DNA from: Eopsaltria australis
Taxonomy: Eukaryota > Chordata > Aves > Passeriformes > Petroicidae
Direction of reading: 5' to 3'
Assembly: GCA_034509425.1 (NCBI GenBank)
Contig: JAVTVJ010000464.1
Span: 1,488,001 to 1,552,000 of the forward strand
Length of the DNA: 64,000 nucleotides
Below are positions 46,430 through 64,000 of the stretch, one piece after another. Position 1 is the stretch's first letter, and each line of letters opens with the position of its first letter. Made by a program: the position numbers and the translations under genes. The notes under the pieces were generated by a model. It was not told where the DNA came from. It saw only the letters and a program-made list of their open reading frames with translations, and ran no database searches.

Positions 46430-48430
46430 CCAGCCCAGGGAGGGGCCAGGCAGCCTCAGCTGATTACACCCCCACCAGGTAGGGCACAGGTGAGGAAGAG
46501 GAAGGTGAAGGCAACAATGCAGAGCTCTGGCACTGCAGCGATGGGACAGGGAATGGGATGGGGACAGGGATGGCTTTTTGTAGGTTTGGGCAGCCTGGGG
46601 GAGCAGGGATGGGGAGCAGGGCCCCATGGTGGCCCCCCCTCCCACTGCATCACTTCTCCTGCCAGCCCCAGCACGTGGCTCGGCCCCCCCACCCCCATTA
46701 TCCTTCCTGGGCTCCACAGGCCCTGCTGGGGGGTGAAGGGGGTTCCCCACCGTGATCCCTGCGTGGGCGGTGGCTCCCGCTGACACCTCGCTGCCCCGGC
46801 GCGTGGGGCTGACGTGGCTGTGACCGGGATCCCGTGTCCCACACCCTTCCAGCCGTCACCTGGGACACGTGCCAGGTGTGGGAGTCCCACGCTGCAGGTG
46901 GGGAAACTGAGCCAGCACAGAGCTCAGCATGGCGTGGCTCTGGCATCCTGCTGTCATGGGCTATCACCATGTCACCTGGGGATGCAGCCCTCCAGCAGCC
47001 AGTGGTGACATTCTGCTGTGGGCACTGGGGATGCCATGGGCCACTGTGTCCCCAGGAGCCGGGCAGGGGGTGCTGAGGGCGCTTGGGCAGGCCTGGAGCT
47101 GGTGGCAGCAGCCCAGAGCTCCCCGGCATGGCGCCAGTCCCGCCGTGGAGCCGCAGCCAAGCACGTCCCGGCCCCCTGTGCCAGGCCAGGAGGAAGTGTT
47201 TTATTTACTGGTGTTATTTTTAGCTGGACGGTGCCCGGCTGCCTTGACCAGCCCAGGACATGAACAGCCCGAGTGCCAGCGGCAGAGAGAGTCCTACACA
47301 GAGAGAGAGCATTGTTCCCTGAGTCTGTTCATTCCCTGAAACCTCCATCCCCACAAAACCACAGCTGGAAGGACTCAAGCCCCACCTGCACTCGTGGGTG
47401 CTGCAGGAGCCGTGCAGGGGCTGAGGGCCCAAGGGCAGGGGACTTCCATCAGTCTCCCCCCCACCCTGGTTTAGCCCCAGCCAGAAGCCACGGCACTGCC
47501 TGGCACCAGTTAATAATTAAAGCAAAAAGCTTTGCAGGAAGAGAAACCCAAACTGGCCTCAAGCTTCCACCCAGAAATGGCTACAGCAAAGGACAGACCA
47601 GGGTGCTGGTGCCCCACAAGCTCCTGTTCTGCTTAACTGAGCAGCAATTAAGAGCAGTGCTAATTCCTGCACAGCCTTGTGCAAGCTCTGATGCTCCTGG
47701 ACACATCCCAGTGGCTGAGCTGCTCCTGCCCCAGAGTCACTGCTCCCTCCAGGACCCATTACACACAAACTTTGCTTGGCAGCTGGGACAGGCTGTGTTA
47801 TTGATCATGACTGTGTTATCAATCGTGGCTCACTGATCAAAGGTTGTCAGAGGAGGAGCTGGGCAGTGGCAGTGGTGCCTGAGCAGGTCCTACACACAAC
47901 ACCCACAGCTGCAGCAGCGAAGCCCAAAGCAGGTGATGTGCTGTACCCCTTGTGCCATGTCCAGCTGAAATAAATCCAGAGTAATGCATGGACTTCCCCT
48001 GGAGCTGCAGGGACCCTGGGAACATGCATCCATCTGCCCTTCATGCTTCCAGTCCGGGCTGAGTCACAGCCACAAGGGCACGAGGCTGTGAGGGCAACGC
48101 TTAATAGGTTATGGTGAGGCAATTAATTATGCAAATTCCAGCAGGCCGCCATCACCTCCCCACAGAGCACAGGAGCCCCAGGCATCCCACTGTGCTCCCA
48201 GGGCCAAGCACCTGAGCCTCACATTAAGGCACAGCAGCACAGCACAACAACCCTGGCACAGCACCCCATGCGCCTGGCAGAGCACCCAAAGCAACCCATG
48301 ACCCAGGCACAGCACTCTACAAGCCCAGAGCAGCACCCCCAGCACCCCACAGAGCACCCCCTGAGCCCAGCCCAGCTCCTGCTGTGCTGAGCGACAGACG
48401 GGCGAGGGAAAAACCTCCAGGACACAGGGC
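46430..48430. other. Intergenic, SDCBP2 promoter to FKBP1A 3' end
   Basis: No gene or CR1 was recognised. Two motif-rich islands stand out (47798-47843 and 48118-48140). A CAGCAC-rich low-complexity stretch lies at 48225-48370, just beyond the FKBP1A polyadenylation site. Confidence 0.6.
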
Positions 48431-48434
48431 TGAG

Positions 48435-49454
48435 AAAAGCCAGCATAAAGCGTTTTTATTGCAATAATAAACTGGATACCTTTGTGCGGCGGAGAAGGAA
48501 GTGACCGGCGGGAATTTCTGTTACCAACGGACTGGGCAGGGCAGAGGGAGGGGGCACAGGGGACAGCTATGCGTCCTGTGAGACCAGGCAAGCAGCGATG
48601 ACCAGCATCAGGTGGCAGGAGAGAGTGGGCAGGTGTGCTCAGAGCGGGGACAATGGGGGGCTGATGGTTCCTTTCCATGGAGAAGGACGACAGGGGCGTT
48701 TTTGTTGAGTTGAGCCCCCACCACCTCCCCTGCAGACAGCACCTTCCCTTTGTCCAGTTTTTCTTTAAAGAAAGCTCCATGCTACGGGATTTTCAGGGTG
48801 TGGTGGAGCTCTGGTGGAAACCCAACTCCCTAAATCCAAAAGTGGTCTGGAGGGGAAGGCAGGCCCGCCGTGAGATGGCAGGGGGAAGCAGAGGCAGAGC
48901 ACCCCTCCTTCCCCAGAGCAAACCCACAATGCCCGCAGTGATGCTCCCTGGGGAGCAGGGAAAGGCCAGGCTCCCTCGCTGTCCCATTCCAGGCAGAATT
49001 CCTATAAACAATCCTAGTGCTACCTTGCTCTCTGCATCCCTTCAGCCTCGACAACCTCACTCTGCTATGGCTTTTGCAGCAGCAGCAATTTCTGGTTTGA
49101 AAACACCATAAATCTGCACCGAAACGAGTAACTAACAGGATTCCTTTAGTTCAAATGACTCCTATCTAAGGTCAGCCCATCTGTGTGCTACTGGGAAAAC
49201 GCAGTCTACACCTGGAACAAAAATAAGATTAAGAACTTGACCCAAAAAGAGTTGAGGTTTACGGCGTATAGTTTAAAAAGACATAAAAACACAATACAAG
49301 GAGGAAGAGTCAGACGCAAAGCTTAGTGACCAAAGGCATTCAATCAAGGTGTAAGGTTATACAATGAGTGTAGTGGACTATCAGGAAAAGCTCCATACAA
49401 AGTCATGTGCACTCTTCTTGAAGCTGAGATTCTGGATTCCTCCATGTGCCAAAC
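48435..49454 (-). other. FKBP1A 3' UTR terminal exon
   Basis: On the reverse strand an acceptor (ctccccacag at 49464-49455) starts an exon running to the AATAAA at 48460-48455. Two blocks resemble what I recall of the mammalian FKBP1A 3' UTR: one near 49375-49410 containing tatggagcttttcctgat, and the end tattgcaataaaaacgcttt near 48440-48466. This supports a separate 3' UTR exon, as in human. Confidence 0.8.
48455..48460 (-). terminator. FKBP1A polyadenylation signal
   Basis: AATAAA on the reverse strand inside a block resembling the mammalian FKBP1A transcript end. Confidence 0.85.
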
Positions 49455-49633
49455 CTGTGGGGAGAGAGGAGAGGCAGCATTGACAGAGCTGCCTGCCTGC
49501 CAGATGAGGAGGGGATGTGCCCAGGGCACGACAGCCTCCACACAAACCACACTGGGCCCTCAGGACAGCAGTCAAGCCTCAATCACAGAGGGAGCACAGC
49601 CCACCCTGCCCACACCATGGGGACCCCACAGCA

Positions 49634-50045
49634 TCACAGAATGCGCTGGGTTGGAAGGGACATTAAAGACCCATCTTGTTCCTGTGTCCTGGAGCAGGTA
49701 GCCACACTGTCCACTAGACCAGGGTGCTCCAAGCCCTGTCCAACCTGGCCTTGGACACTTCCAGGGATGAGGCAGCCACAGCTTCTATGGACAGCCAGTG
49801 CCAGGGCCTCTCCATCCTCATAGGGAAGAATTTGTCCCTAACACTCAATCTAACCTTGCCCTCTGTCAGTGTGAAGCCATTCTGCCTTGCCCTGTCACTC
49901 CAGGCCCTTGTGTGAAGGCCCTCTCCAGCTCTCTTGGAGCCCCTTTAGGCTCTGGAAGGTGCTCTAAGGTTTCCCCAGAGCCTTCTCTTCCCCAGGCTGA
50001 GCAACTCCAGCTCTCAGCCTGTCTCCATAGCAGAAGTGCTCCAAC
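49634..50045 (-). repeat. CR1 LINE 3' fragment in the FKBP1A 3' UTR intron
   Basis: Starts with catcacagaatgcgctgggtt and continues through gtccaacctggccttggaca, cttccagggatgaggcagcc, and ends near cagcctgtctccatagcaga. This is a reverse-oriented CR1 of about 410 bp, one of the longest in the window. Confidence 0.95.
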
Positions 50046-50468
50046 CCTTGGGTCATACTCACAGCCTCCTGCCCACACCATCAGCCCCGTGCCCGGACAG
50101 GGCAGGAGGGGGTGTGACAGCCGAGCCCCTGGTGCAGCAACAACACTCAGAACTCAAGGCACAAAGAACTGGCACCTCAACACCTCCATGACATGAATCC
50201 TCTCTGCCAGGCTGGGAACTTCACATGTACCACTGTAGTGATCTGAACCCCAGCTTACCAGACTCCCAAGAGCAACTTCTATCCACAGCCAGAGACCTGT
50301 CCTGTCCTTCTCATGTTCCCCACTGCCACCCACTCCCCCCCTCTCACCCCCATCCCACCTCCCCACACTGTCCCAAGATCAAACACAGGGGCCTTGAGCT
50401 GTCCTCAGTGCACACCTTCTCTGCCAGAAGTTGCCCCTCCTTACCCGAGGACAGGGTGCTGGGATGGG

Positions 50469-57515
<7,047 letters not shown>

Positions 57516-57832
57516 GCCGGTGCCGGTGCCGCTCGCACCCGCAGCGCCCGCAGCCCGACGGAGGAGGGGCCGCGTGTGCGCAGCCGCGACGGTCACCGCC
57601 ATAGAGCCCGCCCGTCACTTCCATAGATCCCGCCCGGCCTTCCCCAGATCCCGCCCGGCGGTGCCGCCCTGGCCGCCGCCATCTTCCGCCCCCCCGCCCC
57701 GCCGCCATCTCGGCACCGCGCGGTTGCCGGGGGAACGCGGGCCCGGCCGCGAGGGACCCCCGGCCTGAGGGCTTTGCCCCTTTATCGCCATTTCCAGCCC
57801 GCACAGCCGCGGCGTCCGTGGCCCAGTACAGA

Positions 57833-58085
57833 GTCACAGAATGAATTAGGTTGGAAGAGGCCTCTGAGATCAGCGAGTTCAACCTCTGACCCAACACCAC
57901 CATGTCAACTGCAGCAGGGCACTGAGCGCCGCGTCCGGGCTTTCCTTAAACACCTCCAGCGACGGTGGCTCCATCACCTTCCTGGGCAGCGCATTCCAAG
58001 GTCTAATTACCCCTTCGGTGAAAGAATTTCACCTAATGTCCAACCTAAACCTCCCCTAGTGCATCTTAAGAGCATGTCCTGTCCT
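57833..58085 (-). repeat. CR1 3' fragment, reverse orientation
   Basis: Begins gtcacagaatgaattaggtt and includes cttaaacacctccagcgacg, ggtggctccatcaccttcct and aatttcacctaatgtccaac. A reverse CR1 just upstream of FKBP1A. Confidence 0.93.
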
Positions 58086-58119
58086 TTGTTCTCCTGAACT
58101 GGACACAGTAAAGGACACA

Positions 58120-58705
58120 GTGCAAATCCAGGGCTCCTCGGGAACCCCAGTGGCAAAGGCCGAGGGCGTCCTGGCTTGTGCCCTCCCCGGTGTGACCAGC
58201 AGGACCGGGGCACTGCTGAGGCTCCTCGAGTCCTGGCATCAGTTCTGGGCCCTTCACCTCAAGAAGGACATGGAGGGGCTGGAGCATGTCCAGGGAAAGG
58301 AACAGAGCTGGGGAAGGGTCTGGAGCACCAGGAGCCGCTGAGGGAGCTGGGGTGGGGCTCAGCCTGGAGAAAAGAGGCTGAGGGGGGATCTTGTTCTCTA
58401 CAACTCCCTGACAGGAGGATGCAGCCAGGTGGGGGTCAGGCTCTGCTCCCAGGGAACAAGGGACAGGACAAGAAAAAAATTCCTCAAGTTGTGCCAGAAG
58501 AGGTTTAGGTTGGATGTTGAGGAAAATTTGTTAAAACAATGATCAGACACCGGCACTGGCTGCGCAGGGCAGTGGAATCATCATCCCTGAAGGAATTTAA
58601 AAGAAGTGTGGATGTGGCACTTGGGGACATGGTTAATGGTGGCCTTGGTCATGCTGGGACTTGATGATCTTAAATGTCTTTTCCAGCCATCACGATTCTG
58701 TGATT
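58120..58705 (+). repeat. CR1 fragment, forward orientation
   Basis: Covers a longer part of CR1: ccagcaggaccggggc, gacatggaggggctggagca, cagcctggagaaaagaggct, then agtgtggatgtggcacttgg and the terminus ccatcacgattctgtgatt. It sits head to head with the reverse CR1 on its left. Confidence 0.93.
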
Positions 58706-59924
58706 AATGCTGCTCCCCTCTGTGAAGATGGAGGTCAGTGCTGGCCCCGCATTGCTGGGACAGGCTCAGCAAAAGATGCGCAGGTTTGAACAATCCCACA
58801 CTCAAAAGGGCTTTTTCTGGCAACCACAGCAACTATTTTCTTTTTTAGTCAAAAAAAGAATCACTCCAGGCACAGGATTTTTGCCTCAAAGCGTCCTATT
58901 TCTTTACTTCAAGGAGGTGAACTTGAGCCTCCACAAGGGAACAGAGAAGTTCCAAGGACAGCCAAGAGACTAATAAAAAGCCAGGATTCTCAGCAAGTGC
59001 ATTAAAATGGGACACAAGAGGAGGAGACTCTTAAAATAACAGATAATAGCATGAAGGAAGTTTTAATTGCTTCTGTCCCTTGCTTGTATCTTTTAAATAC
59101 TGAATTACCAAGGGTGGTTTTTTCTTGTTTGATGCCATAGCATTATGTTTTACATTAAAGCTCCAACACACCAAAGGTGCCGGTGGTCCCTGACTTTCCA
59201 CATCCTGAGGGCAGATGTGTGAGGCCCTGAGTCAAAGTGAAAAACAACAGGGTAGAAAAAGGGGCATGTTCTCATCCCTACTTAGTAATGCTGTCTTTGC
59301 CGAGAGCTGGGCCTGCTCTTTCTGCAAGAACTGGTGATAAACAAGGATCTGAAAGGGGAAAATGCAGCTGGATGTAAGCCCACGCTGGAGCCCTCGCCTC
59401 GCTGGCACAGGCACGCTTGCACACGTCAGGCACAGCAGCTCTCGCTCTGGGTGGGGTGTTTTGGGGTTTTTTTTTAAGTCCCTGGCATAACCTGCTCATC
59501 TTACAAGCAGCAAGGTCACTGCAACAAGCAGTGTTTCAATAGGAGCAAGGAGCTCAGCCAGGTTTGACCAACCCCTCACTGCTCAGGGTCCAGCTGGTCA
59601 GACCCAGGACAGGTTCAGGTCACATTCTGTTGCCTAAACTCTTGAGAAAGCACAAAGGCTTGAAAACCAGTGAATTCTGCCCCAATAGCTCCCTGCCCTC
59701 AGGATCATCCGCTGACAGAACTCACAAAGTCAGAAATGCCGAGAGGGACAAGCGTGACCATTGAGATTTAATACTGTAAAAAAGAAAAGGGACATTATTT
59801 GAGCTACAGAAGCACCACTCCAGGCAGCAGTGGGCTGGCAGGCACCACACACACCAGCAGCCGAGGATTTGCTGGAGGACAGGATGAATCCACAGCGGGA
59901 TCTGGGCAGGCTGAATTGATGGCC

Positions 59925-60190
59925 CCAGGCCAAATGTATGGGATTCAATAAGGACAAGTGCCAGGTCCTGCCCTCAGGTCACGGCCACACGAAGTGCCCT
60001 AGGCTTGGGGCAGAGTAGCTGGAAATCTGAGAAGAGACCTTGGGGTGCTGGACAACAGCAGCTGAACATGAGCTGGTGTGTGCTTAGGTGGGCAAGAAGG
60101 GCAGTGGCACCTGGCTTGGATGAGCAACAGTGTGGCCAGCAGGACCAGGGCAGCGACCCTGCTCCTGTACCGTTCCTAAATCCAGAGGCA
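59925..60190 (+). repeat. CR1 internal fragment
   Basis: Matches the CR1 region near the end of its reverse-transcriptase reading frame: caataaggacaagtgccagg, cttggggcagagtagctgg, gctgaacatgagctgg and gtgtggccagcaggaccagg. The 3' terminus is absent. Any residual reading frame is broken. Confidence 0.9.
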
Positions 60191-63169
60191 GCCAGACTGG
60201 AAGCGAGGCAGTGGCAGAGTGCAGTGCATCCCAACGCATGACCAGGCTGACCCAGGTGATCTCAAGGAAGATCCTTCACTCTCCAGAAAACTAAACACCA
60301 ATAAAGCAAAAAAAGAGGAAAACACGAGGTTCTTTGTGTGTCAGAGAACTGGTTTTGAACCAGGGCTGCTGTGACCATCCTGACGCTGCTCTCAAACACC
60401 ATCGCCCCATTGAGTGTAGTGTTGCACCATGAGACTTCAGGCTTTGCATTAATTCATCTCACAACTGGGGAGCAATTTGCTCAAATCCTGCCAGTGTGCA
60501 CCAGACTGGAGAGCTGCAAGGTCAGCCTACGGTCAGATCCAGCTCCAGCCCTAAAAATAACCAGCCTCCCTCTCTGCCTCTGCACAAGGCTGAGCGCAGC
60601 CCAGCACTACAGCCCCAGGATGGCTGATTTCCCCCCTCTCCCCCCACTGCCCCCTCACTGTTGCCAGGAGAGATGTGGGGGTGCCAGCAGCTTTTGAAGA
60701 TGCTGCTGTGGGAGATGTAGCTATGGGCTACGATTTAAAAGTTCAGCTCTTCTTGAAATTCATTTGAGACTTCTGCCATAACCTCCTAACCTGTCAAAAC
60801 CCAGGACAAGCTGCCAACCCCTCCCAGCTGCTGGCTGGAGGCAGCACAGCCCATTCTCTCCTGTTTTCCCAGAAGGGACTCAGGTGACAGGGCCCAGGCA
60901 GGTGGACAGAGCTGATTCCCACCCCCCTGCTGCCAGGTGTTGTTTCTGCTCATGCTTTAACCCACTGCTGGCTTCAACTTCACCTTTATTCAAAGAAATT
61001 CTAAACCTCTCCCCATGAAAGGGCAGTCTGAGCACAAAGACATCCACTATCTCAGCAGTATTTTCCCTAAAAAAGGATCAAAAATGGTTTCTTCTCAAAA
61101 AAACCCTGTGTTTGCTGTGCTTGTGTTCCCACCAGGCTAAGTGACACCTCCCCGGCCCGATGTCTCAGTGCTGCTCTGGGGCTGGTGGGGGCCCTTCCTC
61201 CCAACATTGCAGTCCAGAGGAAAGCATGGATCTGCCTTGCCCAGATCTATCAGGACCTGCTAGGCCATCCCCTGGTGAGGTGGCAGGACTGGGGCTGCAG
61301 CAGGACCCTCTCCCCATGCCTGCCAGCTGGGAGAGGGAGGGGTTTGGAAGACAAACCAGACCTTTGGGACAGGGAACAGAAAACAACAGGAAGCAATGAC
61401 TTTCCCCCACAGCAGCACATCCTGGCAGCACAGCAAATCCATGTCTGAATGAACTCAGCCTCTCCAGCCTGGGTTTATTCCCAGCTGCCACACTCTTCCT
61501 GATGTGAGTTAAAAGGACCACAAGCACTCGTGAAACCTGGTGAGAAGTCAGGCAGGGGTAGGACAATGGCAATGGCTTCAAGCTGCATCCATCCCTCATC
61601 CTTCCCAGCTGCAGCTCTCCCAGGCTCTGTTCCAGGTCCCTTCCCAGAGAGGCTGGGACTCCCCAGCTGGCCGTGCCCTGTCCCTTGCAGCACAGGATGG
61701 TGTGTGAGACAGTCAGCCCCAGGCACCATGCTCCTTACAGTCTGGAAGGAGCTGTACCTGAACAGGTGCTACAGGAATTTCTGGGAGGTGGGGATGGGAT
61801 CACACCACGCTGCAGCAGAGCACCCTGGACAGCACAGAGCTTGGAGCAGCCCCGGGGAGGAAGCAGAGCTGGCCAGATGCGACCCTCAGATAAGGTGGTC
61901 ACACTTGTGCTCCTTCCACAAGCTGAGCTACACAGCACAGCCTCTTCCCCAACCTCCAAACCACAGCCCAGCTACTTGTGAGATCAAGATCTGTGAGAGG
62001 AAGCACAAACATTTGAGAGAAAACGTAATGTCTGAGTTTCTAACATCTCTTATTTTCTTGCTTAACTGCTTCAAGTCGTTGCCCTGCAGCAGAACCCTGG
62101 GGCAGCAGTGACCCTCTGCATGCCAGATCTGCCCCCAGTTAGAGCCTGGAGAAGAGCTGCTGGCACAACTGACTCCATATGTGCCACCACACTGGCCTCT
62201 CAGAGCACTGAACCCCTCAAAAACCTCACCTCCCAGTGGAGTGTCCCAACTGCCTCCTTGTGCTACACTCAAGGAATTTAAACACAGCAAAGACCTTCCT
62301 GAGGTTTCTTCACAGACATTGACCATAGCACTAGCTTTTTGCCATATTTTCTCCTCAAGCTCTTGCTGACCAGGAAGACAATAGCAGTCGGCACCCCAGT
62401 CCCTTCCAAGGAAAATGATCAGAGGTGTGAGCAGCAGCACGATGCAGCTCGTTCCAGCCAGCGTTTCATCTGCATTCCCTGGACACCCCTCCAAGTGTTG
62501 AAATGGCCCAGAAACATCTGCACCACCAATATTTACAATAATGTGATTTTGATCCAGTTTGAATGCATTTCTGATGGCTTTCAGCTACCTACCAAACTCT
62601 ACCTTTGCCCCAGACTGCTGAACCCCTTTGCAGATAACCCCATCTCATGTGGCCACTCACCTGCACAACATCCAGCAGGAAAACCCCAGGTCATTGCCTG
62701 TCACCTGGTAGGGAATGGCCCAGCAAGAGAGCAAGTCTTAGTGCAGAGAGCAGCCCTGGCCTCTCCTGCAGCTGAGACTCCAGGGAATGATCCCACCTTA
62801 AAAATGACACACACCTCTGGCTGACAGCTGAACCACAGCTGCTGCTGATCTCCGAGGATGATTTAAACCCCAAGTGACATCAAAACCTTCCAAGACAAAC
62901 ATACCTGTTCTTGGCTGGACATTGCTCCACCTGACACCCCCAGGGAAGCTGCTCATGGCAGTTGGGGTGCTGTGGGGTGCTTCCCCAGCTGCTGGAATCT
63001 CAGTGGTCAGGGTGCAGTGCTTCCTACACACAACCTTCCCTTGGGCCAGCTTGGATTCCCAGGTCCTGCTCGGTGGTATTCCATGTTCATGAGCCTTCAG
63101 GGTCTCTTGCAAAGCAGTTCTGAGGGACCAGGCACACTGGCAGCCTCTTTCCGTGCTCCAGTCCACTGT

Positions 63170-63345
63170 TTGAGGGTGGTGAGGCACTGGCACAGAGAAG
63201 TTGTTGATGCCCCATCCCTGGAATTGTTCAAGGCCGGGTTGAGTGGGGTTTGGGGTTTAGTGGAAGGTGTCCCAGACCTTGGCAGGGGTTGGGATGAGAT
63301 AAGCATTAAGATCCATTTCAAACTAAACCTTTCTCTGATCCCACA
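63170..63345 (+). repeat. CR1 3' fragment
   Basis: ggtgaggcactggcacagag, gccccatccctggaattgtt, caaggccgggttgagtgg and tggcaggggttgggatgaga in CR1 order, forward orientation, ending without a clear ATTCTGTG tail. Confidence 0.85.
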
Positions 63346-64000
63346 CCCACTCCTCCACCAGCCAGAGCTCCAAGGCAAAAGCTGATCAGTGAGCATCTGT
63401 GTCATTTGCTCCTCTTGGGCTTGTCTTGTCAACAGGGTCACATCTCTGGTGTTTCTCTGATTCTCCTCAAGGCATATTTGCAGATGAGAGGCTGCTAACG
63501 AATGAGACACAGATCTAATTGAGGCACAGTGCTCTGCTGAGCTCTGACATTCTCCTTTCCTGTTCTGTTGAACCACAATCCAGCGCTTCAAGTTCTGTAA
63601 CATTAAAAAGTAAAAATTGCATCAGGCTTAAAGTAACTGTAATGGAGGCAGTGAGGAGGGAGATTGCAAAGACCAGAGCCCATCCTGCACTCAGAAAACC
63701 CACAGCAGCTTTTGAGAGACACAGAAGGCTCCCTTGCCCTCTCAGACCATCCCAGGCACCAGGCCTGGTCCAGAGAGAGCTGTAAAAAGCTGGAAGCTCT
63801 TCTAGAAGAACCCTGCAGAGAGTGAGCAGTGATGAACACTGGGCACAGGGCTGCTGTGCAAGAGGCTGGGCTGAGGGACAGGCTGAAGCATCACATGGAC
63901 AGTTGGGGAACCAGGAAACTGAGTCAAGGAATGCCTAAAATTCCCACTTCCCTCATCTCTTTTACGGTGAGGGGGCAGCCCGCCAGTTCTCTGGCCTGGT

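Larger units (their letters stand above)
58706..64000. other. Non-coding DNA upstream of FKBP1A
   Basis: No gene recognised on either strand. In mammals NSFL1C follows, but no UBX or SEP domain codons are visible. Reverse-strand AATAAA candidates (tttatt near 60984 and 61484) could belong to the 3' UTR of a gene beyond the right edge. It contains two CR1 pieces. Confidence 0.55.

Noticed and set aside
59925..60190. Possible coding exon from a reverse-transcriptase-like stretch
   Set aside because: It is a decayed CR1 internal fragment with a broken frame, not a host gene.
58706..64000. NSFL1C expected next to FKBP1A
   Set aside because: No SEP or UBX domain sequence is visible on either strand; at most part of its 3' UTR could be here.

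Overview
This is vertebrate nuclear DNA, almost certainly from a bird. The genes have short introns, GC-rich exons with CpG islands and many CR1 retrotransposon fragments with the typical 3' end (a variant of attctgtg). There are no Alu or L1 elements. Gene density and GC content fit an avian microchromosome. Gene order and orientation match, from memory, the human 20p13 block PSMF1(+), TMEM74B(-), RAD21L1(+), SNPH(+), SDCBP2(-), FKBP1A(-). I cannot name the species.

Layout. 1-6.5 kb: the last six coding exons and 3' UTR of PSMF1; its first exon lies left of the window. 8.7-11.2 kb: TMEM74B, one coding exon in a CpG island, reverse strand. 11.2-16.9 kb: non-coding DNA with CA microsatellites, a 19-bp minisatellite and a degenerate repeat that runs up to the next gene. 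17.0-27.9 kb: RAD21L1, 13 coding exons, complete. 28-30.3 kb: intergenic. 30.3-43.6 kb: SNPH, with a probable CpG-island promoter, a long 5' intron carrying a 20-bp minisatellite, four coding exons and a 1.3-1.45 kb 3' UTR. 43.8-46.4 kb: SDCBP2, reverse strand, eight coding exons, tail to tail with SNPH, with a TATA box and a very short non-coding first exon. 48.4-57.6 kb: FKBP1A, reverse strand, four coding exons plus a separate 3' UTR exon and a CpG-island promoter. 57.8-64 kb: no gene recognised; several CR1 fragments.

The six genes do not form a pathway. PSMF1 acts on proteasomes, RAD21L1 is a meiotic cohesin kleisin, SNPH anchors axonal mitochondria, SDCBP2 is a PDZ scaffold, FKBP1A is the FKBP12 prolyl isomerase, and TMEM74B is a two-pass membrane protein of the TMEM74 family. 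All splice junctions given were chosen by hand: GT-AG dinucleotides, an unbroken frame, and agreement with the remembered mammalian protein. No alignment was run.

I saw no sign of a new gene system. The better leads are small: a Tyr-to-Phe change in the PSMF1 C-terminal HbYX-like motif, a strongly shortened TMEM74B N-terminus, an Asp in place of Glu at a possible RAD21L1 separase site, two well-ordered minisatellites, an FKBP1A 3' UTR intron holding a CR1, and several clusters of regulatory motifs.
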